A stretch of 64,000 nt of DNA from Spodoptera frugiperda. Lineage: Eukaryota > Arthropoda > Insecta > Lepidoptera > Noctuidae. Shown one piece after another: positions 1-11,849 of the stretch. Numbering within the stretch: position 1 is the stretch's first letter; every line of letters begins with the position of its first letter. Where the stretch lies: the NCBI RefSeq assembly GCF_023101765.2, contig NC_064240.1, positions 1,798,001 to 1,862,000 of the forward strand. The letters are read 5' to 3'. The translations under genes were made by a program, and so were the position numbers. Below the pieces are notes generated by a model, which did not search any database, had not been told where the DNA came from, and saw nothing but the letters and a program-made list of their open reading frames with translations.

Positions 1-501
1 TATGACATAAACATGTATTTGGTGGGGCTTTCCCATTGTGTGCCTCTATGAATCGTACGTTAGTCATTCAAAATGTCACACGTACGTACAGTAATATTAG
101 ATAAAGTACAATTCAGTCGTTCTTTTAAATTATTTTTGTGTATTTCTCATGTAAAATGTACTTATTTCTTTATAAAAAATGGGGAAGTATGTCAATGGTT
201 ATGCCTTCAAAGAAATAACGCATTGTCAAAAATATCAAGACATACGAGTATTACAGGAAAATGTAATAAAAACATTATGTATATGATGACAAGGGAAGTT
301 TATAAAAAATGTATGGGTTTTGAAGTGAAAAGGTCGCCGGAGACCAAAGGCATTATGTATTTCATACAAAATTTGTTTTGAATTATTTCTAAAGCAAGTT
401 AATTATTTATACAATGTGTTATGTGGAAAAATAAATAATTGCATTACATTGCCATAGGTTTTTTTTAAACTTAACCCATGAATGACTTTAATGAAATTCT
501 A
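1..501. other. AT-rich DNA, nothing recognised
   Basis: An open frame of 102 codons (73-381, +) has no recognisable domain, no GC rise and no splice context, so I treat it as chance. I see no repeat or RNA gene here. Confidence 0.5.
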
Positions 502-653
502 TCCTACTAATATTATAAATGCGAATGGTTGTATGAATGTTTACTCTTTCACGTTACAACGGCTGAAGTAATCGGGTTAAAATTTGGAACACAGGTAGAT
601 TATGGTTTGGAATAACACACTTTTTATTCCACAAGAGCACGTATATACACTAG
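502..653 (+). mobile_element. Short non-autonomous Helitron
   Basis: The element opens with TCCTACTAATATTATAAATG, which I recognise as the 5' end of a common lepidopteran non-autonomous Helitron, and ends in CTAG followed by T, preceded by A on the left, as expected for insertion between A and T. The middle carries the usual CTCTTTCACG and GGAATAACACA blocks. It has no coding capacity. At 152 bp it is an internally shortened copy, and the GC-rich 3' hairpin of the family has decayed. A better preserved relative lies at 54002-54188. Confidence 0.75.
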
Positions 654-1797
654 TAAATTGAAGCAAAGTCTATTGATTGCTAGTCAAGATCACCTCATAA
701 TATAATGAACTTCATATTCATCTATTAGATCTGTCGTGGAGAAAATCGTAAAAAACCATGTATAAATTGCTTCTTTCTCTGCTTATCCCTTTGAACAGTA
801 TACCTACCGCCGTAGGCTGTTCACCTATAACCTATACTGTCAATTAAAACACAATGTTTACCCATACAAGAGTCGCGTGACAACACGCCGATTATTTAAC
901 TTTAACGAGGTTTTACTACTACCTAACAAAAATATTATTGTTTGCAATAAGGCCATGGAAGTATTAAAAATAATATGAACCCTCCACTAGTTGGATCGAT
1001 AGCCGTAATTACTTTCATTAGAGGTTACCTGATAAAGGTTTTACTTTAAAACTAACTGGTGCCTCAGTATTAATTATTCATCCAGTTTTGTTCTTGCGAG
1101 TTTTATATCGAGTTAAAGGTTCGTTTATTTTGTAGGTAGAGGTTGGCGTGCTATGGTTAGGTATAGTGGGATGTAACGATATAAAAATTAATATTTTGAA
1201 AAGAAAATATAGTAAACAGGAAGCAAAACGTTTCAGGAAGCATATCATGAAAATAAATAGGTTTTCTAGGATATTTATTCCTAGTATTGCAATTAATTTC
1301 ATTAGCAATTATTGTAAGAAGTTTATAGTGAATAAAAAAAATAAAAAATACTTTATTGATACCAACAACCTTTACTACGAAATTATAGAATCAAGTAACA
1401 AAATGTATACTTTATATAATAATACTAGCAGTGAAACCGAATGTCGCGCCGTAAATCACGACGGTACCACCGTCGGGAACATGGCGACTCCGAGGAAAGC
1501 TCTCATCAGTACCGCCACGAGGCTCGCGACCGCCGTCGTTCTACATCTCGATCTCGACATACACCATTATGTGTAAGGATCACTCAATTGCACAAATAGG
1601 AAAATGGCTAATAATATAAGATTGTAGGCGTCCCAACCATCTTATACCATTGCCTAATACATTACTGTACTAAAGCGACTAACGCTATATGGGTGCCAAT
1701 CACCGCCGCTGAGCGACACACGCCTTCGCACTAAGGCATCCACATGCGAATAACACTGTTGATAGGGACACATACCATATTGGGCGACTTAAACCAT
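654..1797. other. Unassigned DNA with a GC-rich patch before the minisatellite
   Basis: Most of this stretch is AT-rich and featureless. From about 1438 to 1565 base composition shifts to GC- and CpG-rich, with a small inverted repeat, CGACGGT-ACC-ACCGTCG, near 1460. A 142-codon frame (1148-1576, +) crosses the composition change. Its AT-rich half looks random and I recognise no domain, so I do not call a gene. The GC-rich patch could be the remnant of another element or of an exon. Confidence 0.4.
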
Positions 1798-2804
1798 TGG
1801 GACAATGCCGGTGCGGGACAAAGCCGGTGCGGGACGATGCCGGTGCGGGACATTACCGGTGCGGGACGATGCCTGTGCGGAACAATGCTGGTGCGGGACA
1901 AACCTTGTGCGGGACGATCCCTGTGCACGACAATCTCAGTGCGGGACAACACCTGTGCGGGATAATGCTTGTGCGGGACAATGTCTGTGCGGGATAATGG
2001 TTGTGCGGGACAATCTATGTGCGGGATAATGCTTGTGCAGGACAAACCTTGTGCGGGACAAACCCTTTGCGGGACAATCTCTGTGCGGGACAAACCTTGT
2101 TCGGGACAATCCTTGTGCGGGACGACACCTGTGCAGGACAATGTCTGTGCGGGACAATTCCTGTGCGGGACGATGCCGTTGCGGGGCGATGCCGTTGCGG
2201 GACAATGCCCGTGCGGGACAATGCCCGTGCGGGACAATGCCCGTGCGGGACAATGCCCGTGCGGGACAATGCCTGTAAGGGAAAAAGGCTGTGCGGGACA
2301 ATGCCTGTAAAAAAACCTGTGCGGGACAATGACGGTGCGGGATAATGCCGTTGCGGGACAATCCCTGTGCGGGACAATGACGGTGTGGGACAATGCCGGT
2401 GCGGGTCAATCTCTGTGCGGGACAATATCGGCGCTGGACAATACCTGTGCGTGACAATGCCGGTGCGGGACAATCTCTGTGCGGGACGATCCCTGTGCGG
2501 GACAATGTCTGTGCGGGACAAAGCCTGTGCGGGACAATCCCTGTGCGGGACGATCCCTGTGCGGGACAATCTCTGTGCGGGACAATCCCTGTGCGGGACA
2601 ATGTCTGTGCGGGACAATGCCGGTGCGGGAGAATCCCTGTGCGGGACGGTCCCTGTGTGGGACAATCCCTGTGCGGGAAGAACCTGTGCGGGACAATCCC
2701 TGGCGGGACAAAGCCTGTGCGAGACAATGTTGGTGTGGGACAATACCTGTGCTGGACAATGTCTGTGCTGGACAATACCTTTGCGGGACAATGCCTGTGC
2801 GTGC
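1798..2804. repeat. 16-bp minisatellite, about 63 units, open in all reading frames
   Basis: About 1.0 kb is tandem repeats of a 16-bp unit close to GTGCGGGACAATGCCT. Between about 2190 and 2270 the unit GCCCGTGCGGGACAAT recurs four to five times without change, indicating recent local amplification; elsewhere units differ by one to three bases, mostly in the ATGCC/ATCCC/ATCTC part. A few units have odd lengths, near 2308 and 2670-2705. Because 16 is not a multiple of 3, each frame cycles through all three phases and gives a 16-residue peptide repeat. No stop arises from the consensus, so long open frames appear on both strands, the longest 279 codons on the minus strand (1936-2775). The plus-strand product would be Cys/Gly/Arg-rich and the minus-strand one His/Pro/Arg-rich. 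No homologous protein is known to me; I take these frames as by-products of the repeat. Confidence 0.95.
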
Positions 2805-3300
2805 ATAATAATATTATTCTGTTTTATGAGCTATTTCCGCCCGACTTGCTAGACAAAAGTTGTGATTGCTCGTTTAATATATGTACATGTTATAAAAATA
2901 ATTTATAGCCTATAGCACTCAGGAATAATGTAGCTTTCTACCAGTGAAAAAATTTTTAGGATTGGATCATTAGTTCCAGAGATTACCCATTACATACAAA
3001 CTTACAAACTTTACCTCTTTATAATATTAGTATAGATGAATATAAGGTATTTATTTTAGAATAGGTGTCTAAATGTATGAAACCCTGCCTCCTAAATTAG
3101 GGAAAACCTGTGACTTAGGAGTCAGTGTTCTACAGTTGCCTCGCAATATACAATTTGTTTTCAATAGTATGTTCCTCGTCTATCGGTAATCAAATACAAA
3201 ACCTCATTCGTGATACTCCAACCAGTTTAATGAAACAATTTTGACTGTGTTTCATTTGCACCATCTAAACATAATTTTCTATACAATAAATTACAAAAAA
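2805..3300. other. AT-rich spacer
   Basis: No gene, tRNA or recognisable repeat was seen between the minisatellite and the next interspersed repeat. An A-rich run directly precedes the element at 3301. Confidence 0.5.
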
Positions 3301-3971
3301 CCGGCCAAGTGCGAGTCGAACTCGCTCATGAAGGGTTCCGTAACAGCAAGTAGATGACATAATATAAAAGTTGTAAAATAACTTGGTTTTACATAGTGTT
3401 TGTATGAAAGACAAAGTTATATTTGCGGTTTTTGAAAATGTTTTATTTCTTAAAAACTAATAATGATATCTCGTTCAAACCAATTTTCGTTGTTAGTTTC
3501 TATTGAAATCTACAGCATATATTTTTTTCAGTTTTCTCACTCTCTTATTTTAAAAGTTAGAGGGGGGGGGACACACACATTTTTCCACTTTGGAAGCGTC
3601 TAACTTCCAAACGATTGATTTTGACGAAAAGTGGTTTTAGAAACCACTTTTTGTCTTTTTTAAAGACCTATCCATAGACACCCATCACGGATATGTAAGC
3701 TGAAAAAAAAATTTTTTTTAATCAGTTCCATGTATGGAGTGCCCCCCTTTAATTTTTAAATTTATCAATTTTTATTCAAAATTCTAATAGCGGTTACCAA
3801 AACACACCATCTTACAAAGTTTCAACTATGTAGGCCCAATAGTTTCGGAAATAAATGGCTGTGACATACGGACGGACGGACGGACGGACGGACGGACAGA
3901 CGGACAGACAGACAGACATGACGAATCTATAAGGGTTCCGTTTTTTGCCATTTGGCTACGGAACCCTAAAA
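3301..3971 (+). mobile_element. Lepidopteran interspersed repeat with GGGTTCCGTA inverted motif
   Basis: It begins CCGGCCAAGTGCGAGTCG and ends GGCTACGGAACCCTAAAAA, a pair of ends I recognise from many moth and butterfly sequences. AGGGTTCCGTA near 3332 is the inverse of TACGGAACCCT near 3957. A (GGAC)n/(AGAC)n tract sits at 3871-3920, and AAGGGTTCCGTTTTTTGCC follows it. There is no coding potential. It is likely the 3' end of a LINE (CR1/Zenon-type is my guess) or a SINE derived from one; the class is uncertain but the repeat identity is firm. Confidence 0.75.
3871..3920. repeat. (GGAC)n / (AGAC)n tetranucleotide tract
   Basis: Consecutive GGAC units grade into GACA units. The tract is a standard internal part of the host repeat at 3301-3971, not an independent locus. 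Confidence 0.9.
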
Positions 3972-4865
3972 AGCGAATTTAATTAATACAAATAAATGTA
4001 TTAAATAATAAAACACAAAAACAACGATGCCCAAATAATATTATTCTAACTAGAAACCACAGAGCGATCATGCCAAAACTCCGACAGAATTTAGCAAATT
4101 AAATTTTCAAAAAGTCGTATCTCGTAATCAACTCAGGCTCGAATGTGGGGGGGTTGGAAGCCAAGGGTGTAACCTCTCCCCCCATTTTCAGACACACAAC
4201 TGAATTATGTAAAACTTTTAATTGTCCTCTCGTCTCACCTTCATTACAATTCGAGGTGTTTTGTTTGGGCACAAAAACTTAGCTGTTCCATTGCCTGTTT
4301 TTTTTTCGAGTAATAAAATGGCAACTTAACTTGTAACCTTGTTGGTTTATAAATTGTATTTTAATATTTTAGGAGTAAAGACTATTTTTCTACGTAATTT
4401 ATGTTTAAAAATTCATCTATTGTTACTTTATAAGACGGACGGTCACTATCACATTATTCAAGACAAGTACGAGTAAAACCATTAAACAAATAAAGATGAG
4501 GTGACATAATGTGATTGTGCATTGTGACAAAAAATTTCGGCCGTGCCCTTTGATATTATAAGTAAGAAGGCGTAGATAGGTTATAAGCGCTCAGAAAGTG
4601 ACACATTAAAATGTAGACAATTGGCAACGTTTTTGTAGTATGAGACCGCTAGATGGAAAATAGAAAGTGGTGTGGTTTGTAACGTCTCGCGCTCCCCGTA
4701 AAATGTCACGCATTATGTTAAAGGCGCGGGCCTACAGCGGCGTATGCTGTACAAGGGCACGCGGCGCATTTTAGCTGCGTGTATTAATTTGTTTGACAAC
4801 GTGGGTCTACGTTTCTACTGGTGTTGGTACACGAATATGACCCACGACTATGTATAACGTGGCGC
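3972..4865. other. Unassigned DNA, GC-richer to the right
   Basis: AT-rich to about 4670, then increasingly GC- and CpG-rich (4680-4800). I recognise no coding exon, RNA gene or repeat. Confidence 0.4.
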
Positions 4866-5130
4866 GCACGGAGAGACTACGCACAAAGTAGGAGGTGTAT
4901 GATTGAAAACTGCGCTGTGATAAGTGAGCTGTACATAGTCGATATACGATAGTAGTGGAAATGTAAACCCACGGTGACACCGTTGAGCTATGTAACCGCC
5001 TATTCGAGCAAGCCACGCGTGTATCAATGACGTCAATTCATGCGTAGGCTCTCTGTGGTTTGCAGTGGACCTAACCACATACATTTTCTCACAAAGCGAA
5101 GCTTAATACACGTGCGTAGCCTCTCCGTGC
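4866..5130. repeat. Possible MITE: 19-bp inverted repeats around 265 bp
   Basis: GCACGGAGAGACTACGCAC at 4866-4884 is the inverse of GTGCGTAGCCTCTCCGTGC at 5112-5130, with 18 of 19 bases pairing. A related motif, GCGTAGGCTCTCTGTGG, lies near 5041. The interior is GC-richer than its surroundings. Two minus-strand open frames inside (69 and 78 codons) show no domain. No clear target-site duplication was found, so the ends may be subterminal. Confidence 0.35.
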
Positions 5131-5860
5131 ATCGAAGTGGGCCCGTGGCTTAAACGGAAATCCAGTTATGACATCTCCTTTTTGTATTTGCTTCATGAGT
5201 AAAACAGTCATAGTCATTAGTGAAATATTTGATTTTTACTTTTCTTTACTATTAACTACATTGACCATCTACATGCGTTTTTTATCCATAACGTCAATAT
5301 TTTCAGTAAATTATCATTATAAGTATTTATCTATTTCCCATACAACCAAACTATGGTAAAATTTTCCCCTCAGAAATCCATTAAAATCGACTTTCCTTTA
5401 AGACATGGCCTGATGGTTTTATATGAAGAACGATAAGGTGAACTTATGATTATTATTATTTGTTACCTACCGTCATTCATTCTTGAGTTTCATTGTCGTG
5501 ACACGCAAAGGTTAGTTTGCGGTAGCTAGAGAAATATATGACATAGTAAATAATAATAATATGCTGTAGATTTATTGTAGAATACGACCGCGTCCTTGGC
5601 TTATTGGCTATGCAACTTGTAGTTGAAGTTGATATTTGATTTGAAAAAGTTTCATTAATACTAAAATTAAAATTACAATGCGACGTCACGCCTCTTAGGG
5701 TAGAGTAGGTAGGGTATATTGCGTCTCGTAATGCCGCTATACAATGTATACGCATTTTTTACCATTTGTGTAATAAGACACATTTAATAGTGGCTGAGCC
5801 TATTGCCATATACTGGACTCAATTCCAAACTCCATGCTACTACTAAGAAATTATTGAAAA
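5131..5860. other. AT-rich spacer, nothing recognised
   Basis: Open frames of 63 (+) and 92 (-) codons lack any recognisable feature. No repeat family was identified. Confidence 0.45.
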
Positions 5861-6237
5861 TCTTTATATATATAATTCTTCTGTAAGTGTGTATGTCACT
5901 GAACTTCTCTTAAACGAGTGGACCGATTTTGATGAACTTTTTTGTGTGTGTTCAAGGGGATCTGAGAATGGTTTAGATTCACAATTTTGTCCGCTGGACA
6001 ATGTTTTTTAATTAGTTTTTAATTTATTAGTAGTTGTTGATTTTGGAATGTTTTACATTGGATCCGACAGACGGCGCTACCATCGCAGTGTCAAATATTA
6101 ATGACGTTAGATATTGTCATAACATTTGAATAACAATTTTCATCAAAAAGGTCCAGAATGTTTTAGCTTATTAAAAAAAGTTTAAAATTTTCAAATTAAA
6201 GACGTGTAGACAGGACAACGTCTGTCGGGTCCGCTAG
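5861..6237 (+). mobile_element. Non-autonomous Helitron, 377 bp
   Basis: The 5' end, TCTTTATATATATAATTC, and the 3' end, TCTGTCGGGTCCGCTAG followed by T, are typical lepidopteran Helitron termini. ACAACGTCTGTCGGG lies just inside the end. There is no Rep/helicase coding sequence, so the copy depended on an autonomous relative. An inverted copy of the same length is at 40966-41342. The CTAG end lies 10 bp from the start of the MITE at 6248. Confidence 0.85.
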
Positions 6238-6247
6238 TATAAATATA

Positions 6248-6659
6248 CAATGTGATAGGGTTGAGACTTCTAACCCGTTAAGGCTGAGTACTACATCTAA
6301 TTTTATCGACAAAAAAAATAATATGGGGGGTTGAACCCCCAATTGAAAATATAGAAAAATAGTGATTTTTTCAGTAAAAATTATTTCGGAAATGTTTTTT
6401 TTTTCTCACCAAAACATTATCAAACATATGAAAAAAGTAATGAATTAGTTAGCCAAGGTTATTAGCTACCGTTTGACGTTTTTTTTTGTTTCTACGACGC
6501 ATACAACCTCTGATATCACATAAAGTAAAAAAAATATTAAAATAGCCATAACTTTTATGGGGGGAGGGGGATTCGACCCCTTCGACCCCGACTTTTGTCA
6601 ATAAAATTAGATGTAGTACTCAGCCTTAACGGGTTAGAAGTCTCACCCCTATCACATTG
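6248..6659. mobile_element. MITE with 59-bp terminal inverted repeats
   Basis: The left end (6248-6306, CAATGTGATAGGG...) and the right end (6601-6659) are inverted repeats matching at 58 of 59 positions. Both sides are flanked by TATA (6244-6247 and 6660-6663), consistent with a TA or TATA target duplication. The 412-bp element has no open frame; the interior is T-rich with two G-runs (about 6324 and 6560). The near-identity of the ends suggests a fairly recent insertion. TA duplication points to the Tc1/mariner superfamily, but I do not recognise the family. Confidence 0.85.
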
Positions 6660-6663
6660 TATA

Positions 6664-9482
6664 ATATAAAAAGCCGCTTAAAACATAAATAACAACAAAT
6701 CGAAGAAAAATCTTCAGCCACTCGACATTTTTCCCGTCAATTTCCTTACTCCAACTAAGAGATTTGCTTACCCCATCGAGTCACGAACAGACCAATTCTG
6801 GCGTGATTGACACAGTATATGAAATGTTAACGAGTCGCGCTTGTCACTGACATACTATTGTAGTTAATATTTATAGCAACTTCATTGAACGCGTCGATAG
6901 CTTGTCATTACAGAAAGTCTGCTTTTGTCACATTTTTTTTTCTAGAAAACCGTGGGTGGAATTGTTGAAGATGTCCTCCAGTGGTTTTTGTTGAATAAAG
7001 TCTTTGGTATAATTGTTATATTGTATAACACGTGTCTTCTATACATGTTTGTTGTACATTATGTATAGAAGATTTAATATATAGAATAGAATCAGACGTT
7101 ACTTTGTCCATCCATTAGAAATCCATGCTATACTAACAATAGAGAACTTTTTTTAGATTTTATTCAGCTTATAGATGTATTTTCAGCATGCGGTGTGCAG
7201 GATCACCCTATCGCCCGCTATTAAATGCTCACGCAGCAGAGGTGCAATAAAAACAACACAAACACGATACGCAACAAAACATCAGACACAATATTATGTT
7301 TCGCATCTCCACGGAGTATCTTCAGAAGTTGTCGAGTCGGCGGGTCCAGCTAGAATCCTGAAGCTTCGATTCTTCGCGCGGAAGGGTGGTGCTGCTTGCC
7401 AGAATTCTAAAAATACATCTACAAGCAGAATAAAATATATTTATTGTATTGTTAGTGTATAGAAGACTTGTTACCATGACCATGACAAAGAAAATATTGC
7501 GTCTTTCCGAAAACATGATAAGCTATTGACAAAAAGCATTAGAATCTGCCATTGTAATATCTACATTAAAGGTAAAATATGGAATCCAACGACACAGCAG
7601 ATGATAAAAATAGATCTTTCCAAGAAGATACATCAATACAAACGAATAGTAGGTAATCGAGCTCAAGTACTATCGCGTACACTGACACAAATACAATGTG
7701 ACGTATTTTACAAGCAACTTCGTCTTAACAAGCATAGGGCGCGATTCTTAGAAATTCACTTCGTATCTTGCAAGATAAATAAATATTCAGCAGGTTTTTC
7801 GAAGCTTTAACTCTTCTTCGATAAGTATTGTTAAGTATTATTACTAAGGAACAGTTAAGTACTGTTAACGATTTCAATATAAAAAAAACTAAGGAAGAAA
7901 CTGAGATTTACTTTAAGCATTATAAGCCTTTGAAGATTATTTTTTATAAATTCTGCAACAAATGTTATCTACTATTTAACATAGATAAATAATATGATTG
8001 ATACTGTTTTCCTGTCTTAAATTCATTTGGCTCCTTACAAGACCATCAGGGATTCATAAAATCCTTTTTGATTATCTCAGACAGTGGTTGAGCAGGAAGT
8101 ACCACAGCAAATAATCTTCATTATCCTGCGATTCTAATAATTTCTTAGAACAACCATTTCTTCCTATAATGAAATAATCAAAATTTGACTCCGCAGTGAA
8201 AATTAGCGTTGGAGTTACTACCTTTCACAAACTCCGGGTAAAATTCTTGGATGTCAACTTCTAAAGCATTAATAAATAATATCAAATACGATGGAAAGCG
8301 CCTTTTGTTCGCCGTCGACTCTTTGTAGTCTACGAAGTTTGTGTAAAGTTCAAACCTTTGAGGGGTCTCACATTTCTCTCACATTATTACGAAATCATTT
8401 GAGAAGTTAAATTTTCAATTTGTTTAATGGATACATGAGTACTTGAGTTGTGACTAATCAAGTGAATGTTTGCCAAGATAATGTAAGATTAACGGCAAGT
8501 AAATGAGAATGTAATTAATGAAACAATGTTTGCTTAAGCCCTGTTAATGAAAATTGCGGAATGTACAAGATATTCGGTGAATCTGTGTTTTATTTGGGGG
8601 AAGGAATTGGTTGATTGGTTTCATGAAGTAGATAGTACATTGATTTAGATTTAGGTTTTGTTTTTAATTAATTGATTGATTACAGTGATAAGGTTAAGTG
8701 GTAAAGCACTTAAGTACCACTGAGAGTAATGAATAGAGAAGGTCAATTTGTGTAATAAAATACCACTGATTATAGTACTTTACCTAAGCGCCCACATGGA
8801 TCCAAAGAGGCCTTTGCAGACTTATTTCAAATCGAGTAGGTTGATATTTACAATCGTCGAATATATTATAGCCGGTAAACATATTCTTAAAATAGTTCCT
8901 CAATAGATCTATTTTAACACGGAGTAAAGGTTAACGATATCACTGTTAGTTCCGACTCAATTAAAAAGTCATTTTGCATTGAAATAGACTGTGTTAAATG
9001 CAATGTGGCTCGTTATGAATAGTTAGCTAGCATTGTAGGTGGGTTTTTATAATTGGTCTGAATTATATTTGTTAATAGAAAATACTATATCTTTTATATA
9101 GTCCTCCTTATAGGTTTCGGTAATGGCGACCTTAAATAAGCTATTTATTGTCATGTACCCTGATGTGACTAGCCAGACCACGAAAGAATGGGAGAGGCTT
9201 AATATTTACAGACAGTCTTTGCGCATTGCTGCCAGTGAAGATGTTAAAGCGTATGCAAAGCAGCGGCTATATCCTTTATCGAGTGTCTAAACTAAGTGAC
9301 ACATGAGCAAAGGTTTCAGATTATCTGATGGACAAAGTATTTGAAAGAAAAAAAAGTCAACACAGTTAAAAAACTATGACTATTGATAAAAATATAACAT
9401 TAAAAAGCCGAATTTTCCCTCATCATGACCTTGAGTTCCATAAAACCTTACTTACCAAAGAAGCAATCAGATAAAAACATTT
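6664..9482. other. Long AT-rich stretch without recognised genes
   Basis: A locally GC-richer patch at about 7180-7410 holds a 95-codon plus-strand frame (7175-7462) with no recognisable domain. A 94-codon frame at 7526-7810 (+) also looks like chance. Another unassigned mixed-composition patch lies at 9115-9300. No repeats with clear ends were seen. Confidence 0.4.
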
Positions 9483-9680
9483 TTGACAGGAATCGACATT
9501 TCACAGACACAGTTTCATCAATTGACGTATTTATGGTGTTCCAATAGAGTCGCATGTTGTATATCATTGCGATATGACATCTGCGAGCCGGCCAACAAAG
9601 AAAAAAGGTCAACCCAGCGGGATTCCCATTGGAACATCGATTTACTACTTATTTGGAGAAAACGTTTGGACGTTTAAAGT
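9483..9680 (+). repeat. Diverged interspersed repeat, copy 1
   Basis: This stretch matches 9975-10150 in the same orientation through blocks such as GACATCTGCGAGCCGGCCAA, AAAGAAAAAAGGT and GAACATCGATTTACTAC. The two copies are about 490 bp apart and clearly diverged. A 64-codon open frame inside is not conserved between them, so it is not a gene. Confidence 0.55.
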
Positions 9681-9974
9681 TTTTGTTCATGTGTTTTAAC
9701 ACTATTTTATTAATACACCTACCAAATTTTGTGTAAATGAGTGCCTATTGTGGTTCTATAGGTATAGTGATCAGCAAGTCAGCACCAAACCTGGTAGTAT
9801 AAGCGAAAATTAATTATGTTGTTTAAATAAAAGAATAGGCATTCATGAGATTATGTTTAATCGTTTTGAGTTTCAGATCGATAATACTATACGTATTACT
9901 TTAATGTATATAAATGATCCTTTCACAATCAAAATTTTGCTTAGTGCTAAAAGTCTAAAACGATTCCTTTTTTA

Positions 9975-10150
9975 TCCACAAACGTAATAGGAATAGGACT
10001 ATCCCGTTTTATGATGTTCTAATGGCTATGCAGGCCGTATATCAAGTTTTGTGACATCTGTGAGCCGCGCAATAAAGAAAAAAGCTATGGATAGTCCATT
10101 CGAACATAGATTTACAACGTATTCGGGGACACTGTTTTTTATGACGATTT
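9975..10150 (+). repeat. Diverged interspersed repeat, copy 2
   Basis: Direct-orientation relative of 9483-9680, sharing GACATCTGTGAGCCGCGCAA and GAACATAGATTTACAACGTA among others. It may be a local duplication or two insertions of an unknown family. Confidence 0.55.
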
Positions 10151-11607
10151 GAAATACATTTTGTCTATAAATCTAGAAGGATCATCTGCAAGTCAATGCT
10201 TTTCAAGTTGCGTAACATTTCTATTCAGTGAAAATAAAGGAGATATATTAATACATTACAATCACTTATTAAATTATGAGTATGGAACACATTTTTTTAT
10301 CATATCATATCATAACATAATACTCGTATTATAAAACGTTATGATTAGAACAAAAGAATAACACATCACATAAAAATCAATAGGCTTCACACGCCATTAT
10401 TAAAAAAGTCAAGGGAAAGTCTTCACTCAAGGCTCACAAAAACACAATCAGTATAAAATCGACATGATAATTGCTGGCAACAAGGAAAGCGCTCGCGTGA
10501 GAGGTCGCGTGTCTAAGTTGATTAAATTCTACTTGAACAGGTCTGTTTGGTTATTCACAGCCGTGGTAGCAACGTGCCGATAGAAAATACAAGCTATTTT
10601 CATTGCCCACCCCACTTAGCGTGACTTAGCTCATGCATTTGATAAAGTGCGCTACGCTATATTTTCGGGAAAAATAGAAGATAATGTACCGATTAAGGCT
10701 GTTGTTTGTGACAGTTCCGTGATTTTATCAATGAAATTATTAGATCATTAAAATTTGACTGATATCCCTGTAATGTGGGTATTCGGTTTTTGGTGTGCCG
10801 CAGGGTAATAACTTGGGGCCTCATAATTAATTCGAGAGTAATTTACATAGGTAAATTAATTTGTTACGTCCGTTATACGCACTTTGATGTCATTTAAAAT
10901 GCGAGAAAAGAAATACAAAGTTGAAAAATAATGTAAAACGTAAATGATCAAGAGGGAATACGTAGTACAAACTTGTTACAAATACAGTCAAATTCAAAGA
11001 AATGTAAAAGTAGCAAAGATTTTATTAAGTGAGTGAAGAAAAAGTAATCTTACTTATCTGAGGGAATATTCAATTTCTTACCTTTTATGCATAAATCTAC
11101 TAAACCAAAATCCACTGATATTGTTAAGAATATTGTGCCTACTTTATATTTTCGCTTATTTTTCTTAATCTTTCAGTAAATCCGCTTACATACTGAAACC
11201 TTTGTGAACACGAACGAACGAAATCCCTTTTTTCGTACGTAGCGTGGTTTTGGCGAGGATAGCAATTTTATTTGAGACTCGTGTCAAAACAAAATTGAGA
11301 GTACTAACTGCGTACTTTTTTATGATGCCAATTAAAATGGTGTACGTACTGTGTAACGTGCTAGTTTAAACTGCAATTCAGTTCGCGTTCAATTTCAGTT
11401 TAATAGCTACGAGATTTTATCGACAGTTTTAGTTTTGTTGATTGAGTGCTTTTTTTATAGTTTTCTCTTTAGAACATTCTGTAGTCTGTATGTATAACTT
11501 TTGGATATTAATAATAGGGATGATGACGAGGTATGAATATTAAAAATATATTAATCTGTCAGTTAGGTAAAACGAAAAATATTAGAAATTTTTTTATTTT
11601 GTCATAT
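10151..11607. other. AT-rich DNA, nothing recognised
   Basis: Around 11330-11420 there are two initiator-like TTCAGTT strings in a slightly GC-richer context, but no TATA box at the right distance and no following coding exon. No repeats were identified. Confidence 0.4.
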
Positions 11608-11815
11608 AAGATAACAATACCTCAATAAAACGAATCAAAGTTTAAGAGTGGGAGCAAATACATCGTTTCTACGTATAACACGTACTTAAAGTGACGTCAT
11701 GATATATCAAATCAAAAAACTTTGTAGTAATTATTTCAGTAAGAAAATAAAAAATACGTGTCTAATGTTTTAAAATAATTTACCAGACGGACATTAAAAT
11801 AAAGTCATCTACACT
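11608..11815 (+). repeat. Low-copy interspersed repeat, copy 1
   Basis: Shares AAGATAACAATAC, ATAAAACGAATCAAAGTTTA, a GTAAGAAAA block and GGACATTAAAATAAA-like strings with 17748-17895, and in part with 23085-23115. I recognise the TAAAACGAATCAAAG motif loosely from other moth sequences but cannot name the family. Confidence 0.45.
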
Positions 11816-11849
11816 ATTAATCATCTTATCTGTTTAATTTCACTACTTG

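Noticed and set aside
1148..1576. 142-codon plus-strand frame as a gene
   Set aside because: It spans an abrupt base-composition change, has a random-looking Lys/Ile/Asn-rich first half and no recognisable motif.
1731..2908. Overlapping open frames up to 279 codons on both strands
   Set aside because: All are translations of the 16-bp tandem repeat; length follows from stop-free units rather than from coding selection.
11330..11460. Initiator-like TTCAGTT repeats as a promoter
   Set aside because: No TATA box at proper spacing, and the motif is common by chance in this composition.
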